64,000 nucleotides of DNA from Methylobacterium sp. WSM2598. Its GTDB lineage: Bacteria; Pseudomonadota; Alphaproteobacteria; Rhizobiales; Beijerinckiaceae. Below, one piece after another: positions 1 to 7,166 of this stretch. Below the pieces are notes generated by a model. That model saw only the letters and a list, made by a program, of their open reading frames with translations, searched no databases and was not told the DNA's origin. Numbering within the stretch: position 1 is the first letter of the stretch; every line of letters starts with the position of its first letter. Both the position numbers and the translations under genes were made by a program. Where the stretch lies: contig NZ_KB900609.1 in NCBI RefSeq assembly GCF_000379105.1, positions 911,240 through 975,239 of the forward strand, written 5' to 3'.

Positions 1-18
1 CCGATGCCGGCTACCGAG

Positions 19-110
19 TGGCCGGCTTCATCTCGGAACGCTGGCCGACATCAAATCGGAACGCTGGCCGGCTTCGCCTCGGAACCGGTGGCCGACTTCA
101 ATCGGAATCC
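19..110. repeat. Multiple-repeat end, IS21-family type
   Basis: Four imperfect direct copies of a ~23-bp unit of the form tggccg(g/a)cttc....tcggaa lie head to tail at about 19-41, 42-64, 65-88 and 89-110. Arrays of this 'tggccggcttc / tcggaac' motif are what I associate with the termini of IS21-family elements in Rhizobiales, where they serve as transposase-binding repeats. No istA or istB coding sequence is visible, so the element would lie to the left of the window or be a remnant. The neighbouring gene at 51-368 is truncated on this side, which fits a junction here. Confidence 0.5.
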
Positions 111-368
111 GCAGCTGAAGCGGCAAGCCGGCCCAAAAACCGGCTCGTCATTATGGCTGCGATCCTGCCAGAAGCTCCTCATGCAGCATGATGAATAAAG
201 CGAGCAGGGCATCCTCGACGCGGCAGCCACGTCGAGCACTACGCCTTCTGCGATCGCGCGAGGGCCGGGCTTGGGATCCTGCAAGTAGGCGAGAATGACG
301 GCATCCAGGTCGCCGTCCGTGACGCGTCCGGCTTTCAGAAGCTCGCCGACCCTGGGCGCGTCAGCCAC
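51..368 (-). pseudogene. 3'-truncated paralogue of the small protein at 3321-3578
   Basis: The frame opens at a GTG (366-368) overlapping the stop of the upstream 97-residue gene by 8 nt, so the two were translationally coupled. The first ~50 residues resemble the intact 85-residue protein at 3321-3578: both share an 'LKxxRxTDxxx..AY..DP.PG.R.IAEGV.L..AAA' pattern. After about position 215 the similarity stops and the frame runs into low-complexity sequence and the IS21-type repeats. I read this as a gene whose 3' part was lost at the junction. The function of the family is unknown to me. Confidence 0.5.
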
Positions 369-654
369 CCACCACTCCGATCTCGAACTCCATTCCGCGG
401 CCCGGGCCCTGATCGGCGTAGGTGATGAGAGTGTAGCCGCGCTCTGCCAGGGCCGCCTCCAGGCTGTCGCGGTGCTTGCGGTACATCTGCCCGATCGCCA
501 GAGGCGTCAGGCGCGGATTGCCGCGTAGAAGCCCCTCCACGCCGATGGTGAGCGGTGCGCTCTCCCGATCCGCGATGCGGATGAGCGCGGATGCCAACTC
601 CGCGGCCTTGGTCTCTGAAGCCGATTTCGCCTTGAACGCCATTCTGGTCTCCAC
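361..654 (-). CDS. Hypothetical protein, 97 aa
   Basis: Small soluble protein I do not recognise. It starts MAFKAKSAS-like after a short Met-Glu-Thr-Arg lead and has a central helical region rich in Ala, Leu and Arg (AALAERGYTLITY) and a Gly-rich tail. There is no signal peptide or membrane segment. It lies 17 nt downstream of the 84-residue gene and overlaps the truncated gene after it, so the three probably form one leftward operon diverging from umuDC. The shared intergenic region carries a LexA-type box, so SOS control of this side is also possible. Confidence 0.5.
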   Translation of the reverse strand: METRMAFKAKSASETKAAELASALIRIADRESAPLTIGVEGLLRGNPRLTPLAIGQMYRKHRDSLEAALAERGYTLITYADQGPGRGMEFEIGVVGG

Positions 655-671
655 ACGTAATCGCGGTGCGC

Positions 672-926
672 TTAGCCGCCCTGCAGGCTCTCGGCGAAAT
701 CCTCCGGCACCTCGCCGAACTGACCAAGGAGCGTGACGCTCTCCAGTTCGCCTGTCTCGTTGTCCGCCACGATCTTCAGCGCTGCCGCGCCCGGTTGGCG
801 GCCGGCAATGGCCTCCGCACGCTTGAGGGCGCCGCTCTCGGTCGGCGCCACGTCACGCACGCCGGGCCGCAGCTTCTTTCGGTGCACCTCGAAGGTCTGC
901 ACCACGAACGTCGTGCGCATGGCCAT
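672..926 (-). CDS. Hypothetical protein, 84 aa, divergent from umuDC
   Basis: Small protein of unknown function with an even spread of charged residues and no membrane segment. It starts MAMRTTFVVQTFE, continues with a basic stretch (HRKKLRPG) and then an Ala-rich helix followed by an acidic C-terminus. It is transcribed away from umuD across a 113-bp gap that contains a GTTC-N7-GTTC box, so it may belong to the LexA regulon. The product pattern (short, basic start, 'ALKRAEAIAGR') is reminiscent of small accessory proteins found beside mobile umuDC operons, but I cannot name the family. Confidence 0.5.
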   Translation of the reverse strand: MAMRTTFVVQTFEVHRKKLRPGVRDVAPTESGALKRAEAIAGRQPGAAALKIVADNETGELESVTLLGQFGEVPEDFAESLQGG

Positions 927-1007
927 TCATCACCTCGTTGGAGCGCGTCGTCCCTGCTCTGCACAGGCTCAACGCACGGCCTTGACCGAGGAACTCCCAG
1001 CCTGCTT

Positions 1008-1022
1008 GTTCTCTTTTCGTTC
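1008..1022 (+). promoter_or_regulatory. LexA (SOS) box upstream of umuDC
   Basis: The sequence reads GTTC at 1008-1011, seven bases, then GTTC at 1019-1022. This is the direct-repeat LexA operator GTTC-N7-GTTC known from alphaproteobacteria. It ends 17 bp before the umuD start codon, a position where repressor would block transcription of umuDC. Confidence 0.8.
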
Positions 1023-1039
1023 TAACGTGGAGGGCGGGC

Positions 1040-1495
1040 GTGAGTCTCTACCGGGTCGGCGAGCAGGCCGCGGACGAGGGCGGGCTGGTGCGCATCCCCT
1101 TCATGCGCACGACCCTCTGCGCGGGCTTCCCGTCGCCTGCCGAGGACTTTATCGAGGGCGCTCTCGAACTCCCTCGCTGGCTCGCCCCGAACCCGGCCGC
1201 CACCTTCATCTGGCGGGTGCGCGGCTGGTGCATGAAGGGGGCCGGCATCCACGACGAGGACCTTGCCGTGGTCGACCGCTCCCTCCGGCCGAGCGCGGGC
1301 GCCGTGGTGGTGGCGGTCGTCAACGGGGAGATGAGCCTCAAGCGCCTCGTGCTCGACGGCAACCGCCTCGCGCTCACCTTCGACAATCCTGAGATGCCCG
1401 TCTTCGGCCTGGAGGAGCTGGAGGAGTGCGAGCTCTGGGGCGTGCTGCTGTTCTCCGTGCGCTGGCATCACGTCCGGCCGAGCACCGTGCGATGA
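1040..1495 (+). CDS. umuD: UmuD-like Pol V accessory protein, catalytic Ser replaced by Cys
   Basis: Homologue of UmuD, the LexA-fold autoprotease that, once cleaved by contact with RecA filaments, forms Pol V with UmuC. The 151-residue protein aligns with E. coli UmuD at a constant offset of 4: the cleavage segment is CA-GFPSP (Ala28-Gly29, E. coli Cys24-Gly25) and the general base is Lys101 (Lys97). The nucleophile position, normally GDSM with Ser60, reads GWCM, giving Cys64, with Trp at the preceding Asp. The start is GTG at 1040, six bases after a GGAGG. The gene overlaps umuC by 4 nt (ATGA) and lies just below a LexA box. Confidence 0.85.
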   Translation: MSLYRVGEQAADEGGLVRIPFMRTTLCAGFPSPAEDFIEGALELPRWLAPNPAATFIWRVRGWCMKGAGIHDEDLAVVDRSLRPSAGAVVVAVVNGEMSLKRLVLDGNRLALTFDNPEMPVFGLEELEECELWGVLLFSVRWHHVRPSTVR

Positions 1496-2793
1496 GCCCC
1501 GCCATCGCGCTGATCGACGGCAACTCGTTCTACTGCTCCTGCGAGCGGGTGTTCGACCCCAAGCTCGCAGGCGTGCCGGTGATCGTGCTGTCCAACAACG
1601 ATGGCTGCGCCATCGCCCGCACCGCCGAGGCGAAGGCCCTCGGCATCCGCATGGGCGAACCGTACTTCAAGATCCGCGACCTCTGTCGGCGCGAGGGCGT
1701 GCGGGTGTTCTCGTCCAACTACGCGCTCTACGGCGACATGAGCGCGAGGGCCAACGCCGTCTACCGGACCTTCGCGCCCGACGTGGAGGTCTACTCCATC
1801 GACGAGAGCTTCCTCGACCTGTCGGACGTGCGCGAGCGCGACCGGGTGGAGCTGGCGCGCGATCTGCGCGCCACCGTGCGGCGTTGGACGGGACTGCCGA
1901 CCTGCGTCGGGATCGGGCCGACGAAGACGCTCGCCAAGCTCGCCAACCACATTGCCAAGAGCATCCCCGACCTCCGCGGGGTTTGCGACCTCTCGGACGA
2001 GAACGAGCGCGCGGCGTGGCTCGTCGGGATCCCGGCCGGGGAGGTCTGGGGTGTCGGGCGGGCCTCGCTGGCGAAGCTCCAGGCGCTCGGGGTCGACACG
2101 GTAGCGGACCTCCGCGACCTCGACCTGCGACCCGCCCGCAAGGCGCTGACCGTAGTGGGCGAGCGGATCATCCACGAGCTGCGCGGCCGCGCCTGCCTGC
2201 CATTGGAACTCGTACCGGCGCGCTGGCAGGGCTGCGCGATGACGCGCTCGTTCTCGGCCCGGATCACCGAACGGGCGGAGCTGGAGCAGGCGGTGGCCGC
2301 GCATGCGGCGCAGCTCGGCGAGAAGCTGCGCCGGGACGGGCTCGCGACCAACCAGATCACGGTCTTCTACCACACCAGCGAGCACGACCGGGGCGACCCG
2401 ATGCGCTCCACCTCCACAGTGATTCACCTGCCGGAGGCGACCAACGACAGCCTCGCGCTGATCAAGGCGGCCCAGCATGGGATCGCGCGCACGTGGCGCG
2501 AGCCGGTCGGCATACCCTGGCGCTACAGCAAGGCCGGCGTGATCACGACCGACCTCGTGCCGCTGGCCGAGAGCCCGCGGGCGCTGTTCGGGGCGCTCGA
2601 CCGAGAGCGCTCAGGCGCGCTGATGGCGGCGATGGACGCCTGCAACACGCGGTTCGGGCGCGGCAGCGTCGTACCGGCACGGGCGGGTCTCGTCGAGAAG
2701 CGGACGTGGTCGACGAAGTTCGAGATGCGCACGCCGCGCTACACCACGCGGCTTGCCGAGGTGCCGTCCGTGTTGGCGCACCTGCCGGCGTAG
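1492..2793 (+). CDS. umuC: UmuC, Y-family error-prone DNA polymerase V subunit
   Basis: Translesion DNA polymerase of the Y family (433 residues; E. coli UmuC has 422). The palm catalytic acids are visible: Asp9 in 'LIDGNSFY' and Asp104-Glu105 in '[10 protein letters not shown]'. The steric-gate and finger region '[11 protein letters not shown]' and the helix-hairpin-helix segment around '[15 protein letters not shown]' follow the family order, with the little-finger domain after ~240. The ATG at 1492 overlaps the umuD stop, so the pair is translationally coupled and shares the LexA box. The location in a small-gene island next to a tRNA suggests an acquired copy. Confidence 0.93.
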   Translation: MSPAIALIDGNSFYCSCERVFDPKLAGVPVIVLSNNDGCAIARTAEAKALGIRMGEPYFKIRDLCRREGVRVFSSNYALYGDMSARANAVYRTFAPDVEVYSIDESFLDLSDVRERDRVELARDLRATVRRWTGLPTCVGIGPTKTLAKLANHIAKSIPDLRGVCDLSDENERAAWLVGIPAGEVWGVGRASLAKLQALGVDTVADLRDLDLRPARKALTVVGERIIHELRGRACLPLELVPARWQGCAMTRSFSARITERAELEQAVAAHAAQLGEKLRRDGLATNQITVFYHTSEHDRGDPMRSTSTVIHLPEATNDSLALIKAAQHGIARTWREPVGIPWRYSKAGVITTDLVPLAESPRALFGALDRERSGALMAAMDACNTRFGRGSVVPARAGLVEKRTWSTKFEMRTPRYTTRLAEVPSVLAHLPA

Positions 2794-2891
2794 CCGTCGC
2801 TCAGGACAACCCCCCTACCGTATGCGAGCGCCCCGCCGCATATCGATGACCGGGCCGCACGAGGCCGCTGTGCCGTCTCTTGCCAGCGGGA

Positions 2892-3098
2892 TCAGCGCCG
2901 CGCTCCCGTCCCGGGGTGGGCCGTCCGCTCCACGGCCGCGATAGCCTGAGCGTGCGCTTTGTCCTCGCTCACATGCGGTCGGTCGGATCGCTCGAGGAGC
3001 TTGCCGTGCTTGCGGATGGCCCAGCCGAAGTGGCCTTTGGGCGTGGTCAGCGGTGAAACTTCGATTGTGAAGGGATGCAGGTTGGTATCGGTCATCAC
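2892..3098 (-). CDS. Conserved small hypothetical protein, 68 aa
   Basis: A 68-residue soluble protein: 'FTIEVSPLTTPKGHFGWAIRKHGKLLERSD' forms a likely beta hairpin around a GHFGW turn, followed by a helix containing 'SEDKAHAQAIAAVER'. This is the layout of small Methylobacterium proteins that I remember only as hypotheticals; no function is known to me. It is convergent with umuC (98-bp gap) and no partner gene overlaps it. Confidence 0.6.
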   Translation of the reverse strand: MMTDTNLHPFTIEVSPLTTPKGHFGWAIRKHGKLLERSDRPHVSEDKAHAQAIAAVERTAHPGTGARR

Positions 3099-3320
3099 GG
3101 GGACATCGCACGTCCGAGCCGCTATGGCCAGTTTCAGCGACCTTCATGCCCCTGCCGCCCCAAACAGCCTGCTCCTGGAGATTAACGCCTAACCAAACTC
3201 AAGCTTGATCTCCGCTTCGCCCATTGGCCTCGCGCCCAGGCAACACTCCTGACCATTCGCATTGCCAGCCCAGCAGCCCCCGCGGGCGCTGTGCTCGGCG
3301 CCCTTGAGCAGCGGGCCGAA

Positions 3321-3578
3321 CTACCTGGGCCTCGCCAGCAGGATGGCAGTCCGCACGGCGGTCCACCGCATGCCCTCCTGAGCATCCGCCAGCGCCAGTA
3401 CCTCTCGCGCATACGGGCTCGCCAGGACGGCCGCGGCGATGTAGAGCGACACGCCCTCCGCGATTTCTCGCACCCCCGGCGTCGGGTCGGCGCAGTAGGC
3501 GGAGACGGCGGCGGTCACCTGCTCGTCGGTGAGGCGCTTGAGCTTGTAGAGGTCGCCGAGGGTGGGTGATTCGGGCAT
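3321..3578 (-). CDS. Hypothetical protein, 85 aa, third gene of the MazF-like operon
   Basis: Predicted all-helical protein beginning MPESPTLGDLYKLKRLT, with 'PTPGVREIAEGVSLYIAAAVL' in the middle and 'MRWTAVRTAILLARPR' at the end. I start it at 3578, the Met that aligns with the truncated paralogue at 51-368. It lies 19 nt after the MazF-like gene on the same strand, so it is probably cotranscribed with it. The repeated occurrence of this family on the same island, once intact and once truncated, suggests it travels with mobile DNA. Function unknown. Confidence 0.5.
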   Translation of the reverse strand: MPESPTLGDLYKLKRLTDEQVTAAVSAYCADPTPGVREIAEGVSLYIAAAVLASPYAREVLALADAQEGMRWTAVRTAILLARPR

Positions 3579-3597
3579 GGCCAGTGAACGTAATCCG

Positions 3598-4095
3598 CTA
3601 CTCCGGCTTCGCAGCGCCGTTCTCGACGGCTGCGGCCCGGAGCCGGTCAACCCGCTCGCGCAGGTGCTTGAGAGTCGCGAGTTGGTCCATGGCACGCGGG
3701 CTATTTCGCAAGGAGCCGATCAGGAGAGGCAGTCCCCTTGGAGCCTTGAAGAACTCCACGCACCAGGGCAGCGTCACTGTAGCGTCCAGGTCGAACCGCG
3801 TAGCTTCCCGCAAACCCAGCTCATCAATGGTCGACGAGTTCATGATCGTCAGATCAAGGACACGACGCCCGGGCTTCAGGTTGGTCGTGCCGTACACGAT
3901 TTGCACAGCGCCACGGCGGTTTTGGATATCAACCTGCCGCTGACGAACGAGCCCGGGCCGTGCATACGGTCCAGGCTCCATCTCTGCGATTTTGAAGGGA
4001 AACCGGCACCAGACGATATCTAGTTGCCGGGGGAGGGTTCCGAGGTCGTGGTAGGTCCAATGCCGTGCTGGTGGCGCATCACCATCCTGGACCAT
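3598..4095 (-). CDS. Putative PemK/MazF-family toxin-like protein
   Basis: The 165-residue product has the layout of the MazF/PemK beta-barrel RNase family near its start: 'DIVWCRFPFK' (family: GDIVWVDFPP), then 'PGPYARPGLV' (family: KRRPALVL) and 'VYGTTN'. MazF-type toxins cut mRNA in the cytoplasm and are held by a small antitoxin encoded upstream. Here a 56-residue acidic ORF lies upstream and overlaps by 17 nt, as expected of such pairs. The protein is longer than MazF (~110 residues), with a Leu/Arg-rich helical C-terminal tail. The assignment rests on motif shape only and could be wrong. Confidence 0.5.
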   Translation of the reverse strand: MVQDGDAPPARHWTYHDLGTLPRQLDIVWCRFPFKIAEMEPGPYARPGLVRQRQVDIQNRRGAVQIVYGTTNLKPGRRVLDLTIMNSSTIDELGLREATRFDLDATVTLPWCVEFFKAPRGLPLLIGSLRNSPRAMDQLATLKHLRERVDRLRAAAVENGAAKPE

Positions 4096-4249
4096 CGTCG
4101 ACCTGCCACTCGCCTTGCTCGAACTCCGGGCGCACGAGTTCCTCAAGGCGGCGCAGATCCTCCTCGCTGGCTTCGCCAGCGCAGTTGGCAAGGACCTCGT
4201 CGTCCCAGATGGGACCACGATCCTCTTGGATCTTCCGCATGGGGGTCAT
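4079..4249 (-). CDS. Small acidic protein, possible antitoxin
   Basis: A 56-residue acidic protein (MTPMRKIQEDRGPIWDDEV start, then 'ASEEDLRRLEELVRPEFEQGEW'). The start at 4249 is preceded by GAGAGG at a usable distance; Met at 4240 is an alternative. Its stop lies 17 nt inside the MazF-like gene, implying coupled translation. Small size, negative charge and position upstream of a toxin-like gene suggest an antitoxin, but no DNA-binding domain can be recognised. This is an inference from context. Confidence 0.45.
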   Translation of the reverse strand: MTPMRKIQEDRGPIWDDEVLANCAGEASEEDLRRLEELVRPEFEQGEWQVDDGPGW

Positions 4250-4563
4250 GTTCGCCTCTCGCGACTGTGGGCGTCGGTATCGCACCCCGACTGGTCCGCT
4301 CGCCTACTCAGGTCGCACACTCTCTTTAAGGCCACCTTTCACCGATTGGCAATCGTCTAACGGTTGTGAGGTTCCTCAAGAGTGCGAGATCGCACTGGGG
4401 CGGTATGCTGAGATTGAGCAGCACCATACCCAATGTGGGATCCCGTACCGTTGCTTCAAAGTGACACTTCATCGCGGCGCAAAAGGCTGTTACCGGCGCC
4501 GGTAATCGGTCCACCATTCGGTCCACGGTCTGAGGGGGATCTGAGCTAAGTCTCGGGAAAGAT
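4250..4563. other. Gene-free stretch between island and tRNA-Pro
   Basis: About 310 bp between the small acidic gene and the tRNA 3' end. Base composition is visibly less GC-rich than the region to the right of the tRNA. I see no convincing ORF, hairpin or repeat in it. It is where an attachment-site junction would be expected if the 1-4500 block integrated at the tRNA. Confidence 0.4.
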
Positions 4564-4640
4564 TGGTCGGAGTGGCAGGATTTGAACCTGCGACCCCCAC
4601 GTCCCGAACGTGGTGCGCTACCAGACTGCGCTACACTCCG
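4564..4640 (-). tRNA. tRNA-Pro (anticodon CGG)
   Basis: A complete 77-nt tRNA on the minus strand, 5' end at 4640. The acceptor stem pairs CGGAGTG with CACTCCG (4568-4574), the discriminator is A and CCA is encoded (4564-4566). The anticodon stem CCACG/CGTGG encloses the 7-base loop TTCGGGA, so the anticodon is CGG, reading CCG. The T-arm GGTTCAAATCC is canonical. The 3' end faces the island on the left, the usual orientation for integration at a tRNA. Confidence 0.95.
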
Positions 4641-4753
4641 AAGCGTCGGCGCCGCCGACGTGGGGGGCTTATAGCGACGGCCTTGGCAGCCTGCAAGCGG
4701 TTCCGCGACCGGAAATCGGAGATCCTTCGCCCCTCCCGCGCTGGAGAAAGGAC

Positions 4754-5566
4754 ATGGCCGGCCTAATCGATGGCGATCGATCAGCCCGCAGGCCGGCCGG
4801 AGCCGCCGCCGGCGCGGCCGTGGAGATGACGCGCATGCCGATGATCCTCACGGATCCGCGCCAGCCCGCCAACCCGATCATCCTCGCCAACCGCGCCTTC
4901 CAGGACCTGACGGGCTACGACGAGGAGGAGCTGCTCGGACGCAACTGCCGCCTGCTCCAGGGCGCGCGGACGAGCCGCGCGACCGTGGACGAGATGCGCG
5001 ACGCCCTGCGCGACAGGCGGGCGATCGCCACCGAGATCCTCAACGACAAGCGCGACGGCACGGCATTCTGGAACAGCGTCCTCATCGGGCCGGTCTACGA
5101 CGAGGCGGGCGACCTGCTGTGCTTCTTCGCCTCGCAGCTCGACCTGTCGCGGCGCTGGGCCTCCGAGCAGGCCCAGCGGCAGGCCCAGCGGATGGAGGCG
5201 ATCGGCGAGCTCACGGCGGCCCTCGCCCACGACTTCAACAACCTGCTCCAGGTCGTGACCGGCAACCTCGACATGGCCCTCCAGGCGGTGACCGAGGAGC
5301 GGCCGGTCGGCAGATCAGGCGGGCCCTGGAGGCGCCCGTCCCGGCCTGCCCGGGGGCGCGCCCCGAGGCGGGACCGGCCGCGCCGCCGCGCCGCGGCAGC
5401 GAGACGATCCTGGTCGTCGAGGGCAGCGAGGCCGTGCGCTCCCGCGCCAGCGGGCACCTGGAGGATCTCGGCGACACGGTGCTGCTCGCCCGGGACGGCC
5501 GGGAGGCCCTCGCGGTGATCGAGGCCGATCCGAGCGTCGAGCTCCTGTTGACTGGCCCTTGCGCGG
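4754..5566 (+). pseudogene. LOV-domain hybrid histidine kinase relic, ATPase domain deleted
   Basis: The ATG at 4754 begins a protein with an intact LOV photosensor: '[17 protein letters not shown]' followed by GRNCRLLQG, whose Cys would form the flavin adduct. The dimerisation/phosphoacceptor helix is present ('[21 protein letters not shown]'). Immediately afterwards (~5310-5320) the reading frame is lost and the whole HATPase domain is missing. In the other frame a receiver-domain relic follows ('[20 protein letters not shown]', '[13 protein letters not shown]'), in which the expected phospho-accepting Asp reads Gly ('LLLTGPCAG') and the C-terminal half is gone. A frameshifting deletion is the simplest reading. 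Such kinases normally convert blue light into His-Asp signalling. Confidence 0.8.
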
Positions 5567-5616
5567 GCGCGCGCGGCGGTCGAGAAGGCCGCGGAACGCC
5601 CCTGGCGGAGGCCGCG

Positions 5617-6456
5617 ATGACGGACCCGATCTCCCAGACCGAGTACTGGAACGGCGAGGCGGGCGAGCGATGGGCGCGGTTGCAGGACGCGCTCGACGCC
5701 GCCTTCGCGCCCCTCACCGAGGCCTTGATCGCGGCCGCGGCCCTCAGGCCCGGCGAGCGGGTGCTCGACATCGGCTGCGGCTGCGGCGAGACCACGCTCC
5801 TGGCGGCGCGGGCGGTCGGGCCGCGGGGCTCGGTGACCGGCCTCGACGTCTCGCGGCCGATGCTCGCCCGGGCGCGCCAGCGCGCCCTCGCGGCCGATCC
5901 CGAGAACGCCCCGGTCGCCTGGGTCGAGGCGGACGCCCAGACCCAGCCCCTGGAGCCGGTCCACGACGCGGTGCTGTCGCGCTTCGGGGTGATGTTCTTC
6001 GACGAGTCGCGGGCCGCCCTCGCCAACCTGCGCCGGGGCCTCAGGCCCGGCGGGCGGATCGCGCTCCTGTGCTGGCAGGGGCTGCCCGCCAACGACTGGA
6101 TCCGGGTGCCGCGGGAGGCGGCGCTGCGGGTGGTGCCGCCGCCCGAGCCGCCGGTCCCGGGGGCGCCCGGCCCGTTCCGCTTCGCGGAGCCCGGCCTCCT
6201 CGCCGGGCTGCTCCGGCAGGCCGGCTTCGCCGCGGTGGCCGAGTCGGCGGTGTTGCGCGACCTCGTGCTCGGGCGCGACGCCGAGGAGGCGACGCGCTTC
6301 GCCCTCACCCTCGGCCCGACCTCGGTGCTGGTGCGCGACCTCGGCGAGGCCGAGCGCGCCGCCGCCTTTGCGGCGGTCGCCGCGGCCCTGCCGCGCACCG
6401 AGCCGGTGGTGCTCGGCGCCGCCTGCTGGCTCGTGACCGCGGTCAACCCGGGCTGA
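5617..6456 (+). CDS. Class I SAM-dependent methyltransferase
   Basis: Cytoplasmic methyltransferase of 279 residues with the Rossmann SAM site 'VLDIGCGCGETTLLAA' (motif I), an acidic 'GLDVSRPML' motif II region and 'LRPGGRIALLCWQG' (motif IV). The substrate cannot be told from sequence; the first residues ('EYWNGEAGERWARLQD') resemble the UbiE/COQ5-like small-molecule group. The start at 5617 is the first Met after the kinase relic; the frame is open further upstream only through relic sequence. It is followed after 6 bp by the convergent HupE/UreJ gene. Confidence 0.85.
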   Translation: MTDPISQTEYWNGEAGERWARLQDALDAAFAPLTEALIAAAALRPGERVLDIGCGCGETTLLAARAVGPRGSVTGLDVSRPMLARARQRALAADPENAPVAWVEADAQTQPLEPVHDAVLSRFGVMFFDESRAALANLRRGLRPGGRIALLCWQGLPANDWIRVPREAALRVVPPPEPPVPGAPGPFRFAEPGLLAGLLRQAGFAAVAESAVLRDLVLGRDAEEATRFALTLGPTSVLVRDLGEAERAAAFAAVAAALPRTEPVVLGAACWLVTAVNPG

Positions 6457-6462
6457 GCCGCC

Positions 6463-7041
6463 TCAGACGAGGTGGGCCAGGAGCGCGACGCCGGCCAGCG
6501 CCACGGCGCCGCCCATGACCGGGGCGGCGGCCCGCAGCCGCCCGGCGGCGAGGCCGAGCCCGATCCCGGCAGCGTGCAGCAGCGCGCTCGCCGCGACGAA
6601 GCCCGCGCCGTAGGCGAGGCCCGAGACGCTCTCGGGCATCTCGGCCCCGTGCGCGTGGCCGTGGAACACCGCGAAGAGCCCGACGAGGAGCCCGAGCGCG
6701 GCGAGCGGCAGCCCGGCCCCGAGGGCGGCGGCGAGCCCGAAGGCGACGAGCGAGAGGCCGATCCCGGTCTCGACCGCCGGCAGCGCCAGCCCGGCCGCCC
6801 CGAGGGCGCCGCCCACCGCCATCATGGCCAGGAAGGCGACCGGCAGCGCGACCAGGGCCCGCCCGCCGCGCAGGGCCGCCAGCAGCCCCACCGCCGCCAT
6901 GGCGAGGACGTGGTCGGCCCCGCCGAGGGGATGGGCGAATCCGTGCGCGAAGCCGGCGGCGTCGCCGTGGCCCGGATGGGCGAGGGCCGCCTGCGGCAGG
7001 AGGATCAGGGCGGCGGCGAGGAGGGGCAGGCGGCGCGTCAT
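6463..7041 (-). CDS. HupE/UreJ family metal permease
   Basis: A 192-residue inner-membrane protein. It has an N-terminal signal-like segment ending ALAHPGHGD, then about six hydrophobic helices, with the family hallmark 'GFAHPLGGADHVLAM' and a second His-rich patch 'FAVFHGHAHGAEMP'. HupE and UreJ proteins are thought to bring nickel or cobalt to hydrogenase or urease. No hydrogenase or urease gene is in view, but the nickel-pincer cofactor operon larCEB lies 1.6 kb away on the same strand, a plausible consumer. The start was placed at MTRRLPLL (7041) to give a proper signal sequence. Confidence 0.85.
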   Translation of the reverse strand: MTRRLPLLAAALILLPQAALAHPGHGDAAGFAHGFAHPLGGADHVLAMAAVGLLAALRGGRALVALPVAFLAMMAVGGALGAAGLALPAVETGIGLSLVAFGLAAALGAGLPLAALGLLVGLFAVFHGHAHGAEMPESVSGLAYGAGFVAASALLHAAGIGLGLAAGRLRAAAPVMGGAVALAGVALLAHLV

Positions 7042-7166
7042 GGCGGGCTCCGATGGCGTGGGATGGCCGAGTGTCGGGTGACCGAGCGTTCGAATGGCCG
7101 AGGCTTTCGAATGGCCGAGGTTAAGCAAGATTCGGGGCAGCCGTCAGCGGGCGGCCCCGGACCCGG

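Noticed and set aside
4326..4526. 66-codon minus-strand ORF between island and tRNA
   Set aside because: No ribosome site or recognisable pattern, and it overlaps the probable junction region.
7042..7140. Direct repeats of 'aatggccgagg' before the HupE/UreJ gene
   Set aside because: Two or three short imperfect copies only; too little to call a regulatory array.
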